The position numbers and the translations under genes were made by a program. From assembly GCA_902478865.1 (NCBI GenBank), contig CABSNA010000007.1:1-22831 (forward strand): a stretch of DNA of 22,831 bases. The letters run 5' to 3'. This document shows positions 21,401-22,831 of the stretch, one piece after another (the first letter of the stretch is position 1; each line of letters opens with the position of its first letter). The notes under the pieces were generated by a model. It was not told the DNA's origin. It saw only the letters and a program-made list of their open reading frames with translations, and did no database searches. The DNA comes from an uncultured Collinsella sp. (lineage in GTDB: Bacteria > Actinomycetota > Coriobacteriia > Coriobacteriales > Coriobacteriaceae).

Positions 21401-21469
21401 AAGTTGCGGTGAAATAGGGACTGATTGAAGCTCTGAGACCGCCAAACAGTCCCTATTTCACCGCAACTT
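21401..21469. repeat. 69-bp element with perfect 23-bp inverted arms
   Basis: The arms 21401-21423 and 21447-21469 are exact reverse complements (left arm starts AAGTTGCGGTGAAATAGGGA), with a 23-base interior. It lies between two divergent promoters and has no T-tract, so it is not a normal terminator. It looks like a REP- or MITE-type interspersed palindrome; copy number must be checked in the genome. Confidence 0.75.
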
Positions 21470-21490
21470 ATGATGGGGACTTTTGGACGC

Positions 21491-21500
21491 TGGGTATAAT
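21491..21500 (+). promoter_or_regulatory. Promoter of the zinc-ribbon membrane protein gene
   Basis: TGGGTATAAT contains a perfect -10 TATAAT at 21495-21500, with the start codon 37 bases further on. No clear -35 is present. It shares the GGGTATnAT context with the tmk and comF promoters. Confidence 0.55.
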
Positions 21501-21537
21501 CGTCGTATTGCATTGAAATGTGGCGAAAGGAGTGGCA

Positions 21538-22518
21538 ATGTCTCGGTATTGTGCCTCGTGCGGCAAGCTTCTTGCAGATGATGCCAAGTTCTGCACCTCG
21601 TGCGGTGCACCCGTTGAGCAGACAGCCGCAAGCAATGGCCAACCCGCGTTTGAGCAGACCGGCTCCCTCGATGCGCCGCAAGCTAAGCCGGACGACCCCC
21701 TCGCCTATCGCCCCGACCCCGCCGCCGGTCCCGCGGCGGTCGAAACGACGCAGCGCATACCCGTCGCGGACACCCCGCCCCAACAGCAACCGGCGTCTGC
21801 GTACGCGTCTGATTCACCGCAGGCCCCCGCCGCAAAAAAGAGCGCTACCAAGGCGCTTGTCGCCGTTATCGTTGTGCTGGTGGCAATCATCATCGCCCTG
21901 CTCATCTTCTTTGTGATCAAGCCGTTCGCCAGCTCCGCCACGCAAACGTCTGCCGAGGTTACCAAGCTGCACCACGATGTTGACGATGATGACCTCAAGC
22001 CTCTCGGTGACCTCAATAGCCTTTACGACGATGACGATGATGACGAGGATGGCGGCGAAGCAACCCTCTCCGAGCAAAACCTCTACCGTCGCCTGAGCGA
22101 ATACTACGACCTGCTCGAAGATCTCGATAGCCAGGTCCGCGCCTGCGCGCAGGCCTTCAATGGCAGCTATCTGGAAGAAGATCGCACCGCCCGCCAAAAT
22201 CTCGCTGATGTCGCCGAGCGCACGGAAGACACCATCGAACAGTACTACGATATCGTCGAGGACCTGGACGTCCCCATGAGCTCTAAGAACTACAGCTCCT
22301 GGAAAGACATCGTCGCCCTGTATGACGACCTGGACCACCGCATCGACGCGATCTGCGATGCCTGGGAGATCAGCCTAAAGTACGCAAAGCCTGCGGACCA
22401 TAAGGACGAAATCGTGGCGCCGCTGGCAGACGACAACGAGCCGGGAACCAACAGCAACAAGTACCGTCAGGACTTTGAGGACCGCTATCCCGGCGCCAAG
22501 CCCGTCGAGGTGAACTAG
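21538..22518 (+). CDS. Zinc-ribbon single-pass membrane protein of unknown function
   Basis: The 326-residue protein starts with a zinc ribbon (YCASCGKLLADDAKFCTSCG; Cys5, 8, 19, 22). A Pro/Gln/Ala-rich linker runs to about 100. One membrane helix lies at about 105-128, with the ribbon expected in the cytoplasm. Outside, an acidic segment (DDDDDDED at about 164-171) precedes a helical domain of about 150 residues rich in Asp, Glu and Tyr (LSEYYDLLEDLDSQ, EQYYDIVEDLDV). The ATG at 21538-21540 has AAAGGAG 5 bases upstream; an in-frame GTG earlier overlaps that region. It is one of only two plus-strand genes here, divergent from tmk and convergent with topA. The function is unknown. Confidence 0.85.
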   Translation: MSRYCASCGKLLADDAKFCTSCGAPVEQTAASNGQPAFEQTGSLDAPQAKPDDPLAYRPDPAAGPAAVETTQRIPVADTPPQQQPASAYASDSPQAPAAKKSATKALVAVIVVLVAIIIALLIFFVIKPFASSATQTSAEVTKLHHDVDDDDLKPLGDLNSLYDDDDDDEDGGEATLSEQNLYRRLSEYYDLLEDLDSQVRACAQAFNGSYLEEDRTARQNLADVAERTEDTIEQYYDIVEDLDVPMSSKNYSSWKDIVALYDDLDHRIDAICDAWEISLKYAKPADHKDEIVAPLADDNEPGTNSNKYRQDFEDRYPGAKPVEVN

Positions 22519-22526
22519 TCGCATGC

Positions 22527-22571
22527 GACGTTCTTAAACAGCTAGTCATTAAAGAACGTCCCCAATGACTA
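22527..22571. repeat. Two interleaved inverted repeats
   Basis: GACGTTCTT (22527-22535) pairs with AAGAACGTC (22552-22560). TAGTCATT (22543-22550) pairs with AATGACTA (22564-22571). The order A-B-A'-B' means the two hairpins exclude each other or form a pseudoknot. It lies in the 3' region between the zinc-ribbon gene stop and the terminator. Confidence 0.65.
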
Positions 22572-22575
22572 CGCA

Positions 22576-22613
22576 AAAAACGAGCGAGGATCATGGGACC
22601 CTCGCTCGTTTTT
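22576..22613. terminator. Bidirectional terminator between the zinc-ribbon gene and topA
   Basis: A perfect stem (22576-22589 with 22600-22613, AAAAACGAGCGAGG) has T-tracts on both strands (TTTTTGTTTT on plus, TTTTTTGC on minus). It serves both convergent genes. Confidence 0.9.
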
Positions 22614-22640
22614 GTTTTAGGCGATGTTTCGACCGTGCGG

Positions 22641-22831
22641 CTACTTGTCGGCAGCGGTCTTTTTGGTGGTCGTCTTTTTCGCGGCAGCCTTCTTGGCGGC
22701 AGTGGCTTTCTTAGCCGTGGTCTTCTTTGCCGCCGTGGTCTTCTTTGCCGCGCTCGCCTTGGTCGCAGTCTTGCGGCCGCGGGCGGGCTTCTTCTCCTTG
22801 GTCGGGCAGTCCATGTTGACACAGATGCGCC
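22641..22831 (-). CDS. topA: C-terminal end of DNA topoisomerase I (partial)
   Basis: The visible 62 residues begin RICVNMDCP, which looks like the end of a TopA C-terminal zinc-ribbon module. They continue with a tail of Lys-Lys/Ala/Thr repeats (KKTTAAKKTTAKKATAAKKA) and end in TAADK. Lysine-rich C-terminal tails are known in actinobacterial topoisomerase I and help DNA binding and processive relaxation. The start and catalytic domain lie outside the window. The identity rests on the short zinc-module fragment, the tail, and its place beside tmk-holB, where topA is often found in Actinobacteria. A histone H1-like protein is the main alternative. Confidence 0.7.
   Translation of the reverse strand, partial: RICVNMDCPTKEKKPARGRKTATKASAAKKTTAAKKTTAKKATAAKKAAAKKTTTKKTAADK

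Overview
The window looks like a chromosomal segment of a Collinsella-like member of the Coriobacteriia (Actinomycetota). I infer this from moderately high GC content with GC-ending codons, strong AAGGAG-type ribosome binding sites, a tmk-holB-ricT cluster next to topA, and a gut-type GalNAc phosphotransferase (PTS) system. No rRNA or tRNA gene fixes the taxon, so the genus is a guess. Almost every gene is on the minus strand; only a gene end at 1-51 and a zinc-ribbon membrane protein (21538-22518) are on the plus strand.

Region 1 (127-7447) is an amino-sugar uptake and breakdown locus. Read on the minus strand it is PTS IIA, a YajC-like protein, IIB, IIC and IID, then a terminator, then a GntR/HutC-type regulator, AgaS and NagA. 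The PTS would import and phosphorylate N-acetylgalactosamine (or a related amino sugar), NagA would remove the acetyl group, and AgaS would convert galactosamine-6-phosphate to tagatose-6-phosphate and ammonia. The same 12-bp operator-like core, TGGTAGTAACCA, lies at both promoters (2644-2655 and 6937-6948), so the regulator probably controls both units. The PTS operon has a 628-bp upstream region packed with palindromes.

Region 2 (7448-13695) holds housekeeping and poorly known genes: a membrane-anchored SurA-like protein, NAD-type isocitrate dehydrogenase, a HEAT-repeat protein, a small membrane protein, a hydroxyisobutyrate-dehydrogenase-family enzyme with a His/Cys-rich tail, a DegV fatty-acid-binding protein, and the long form of ribosome hibernation factor HPF. 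A terminator sits in the short gap between hpf and degV.

Region 3 (13696-16881) is the most accessory-looking part. It holds an orphan solute-binding lipoprotein with a long leader, then three inverted repeats in a row, including a 217-bp MITE-like element with 47-bp arms. Next to these is a gene whose product ends in a DUF559/VSR-like nuclease motif.

Region 4 (16893-22831) is a DNA-metabolism cluster. It holds comF with its ribosome binding site buried in a perfect 12-bp hairpin, ricT/PSP1 with a long arginine-rich tail, holB, tmk, a divergent zinc-ribbon membrane protein flanked by two further inverted-repeat elements, and the lysine/alanine-rich C-terminal end of topA. I saw no tRNA, rRNA, CRISPR array, transposase or integrase.
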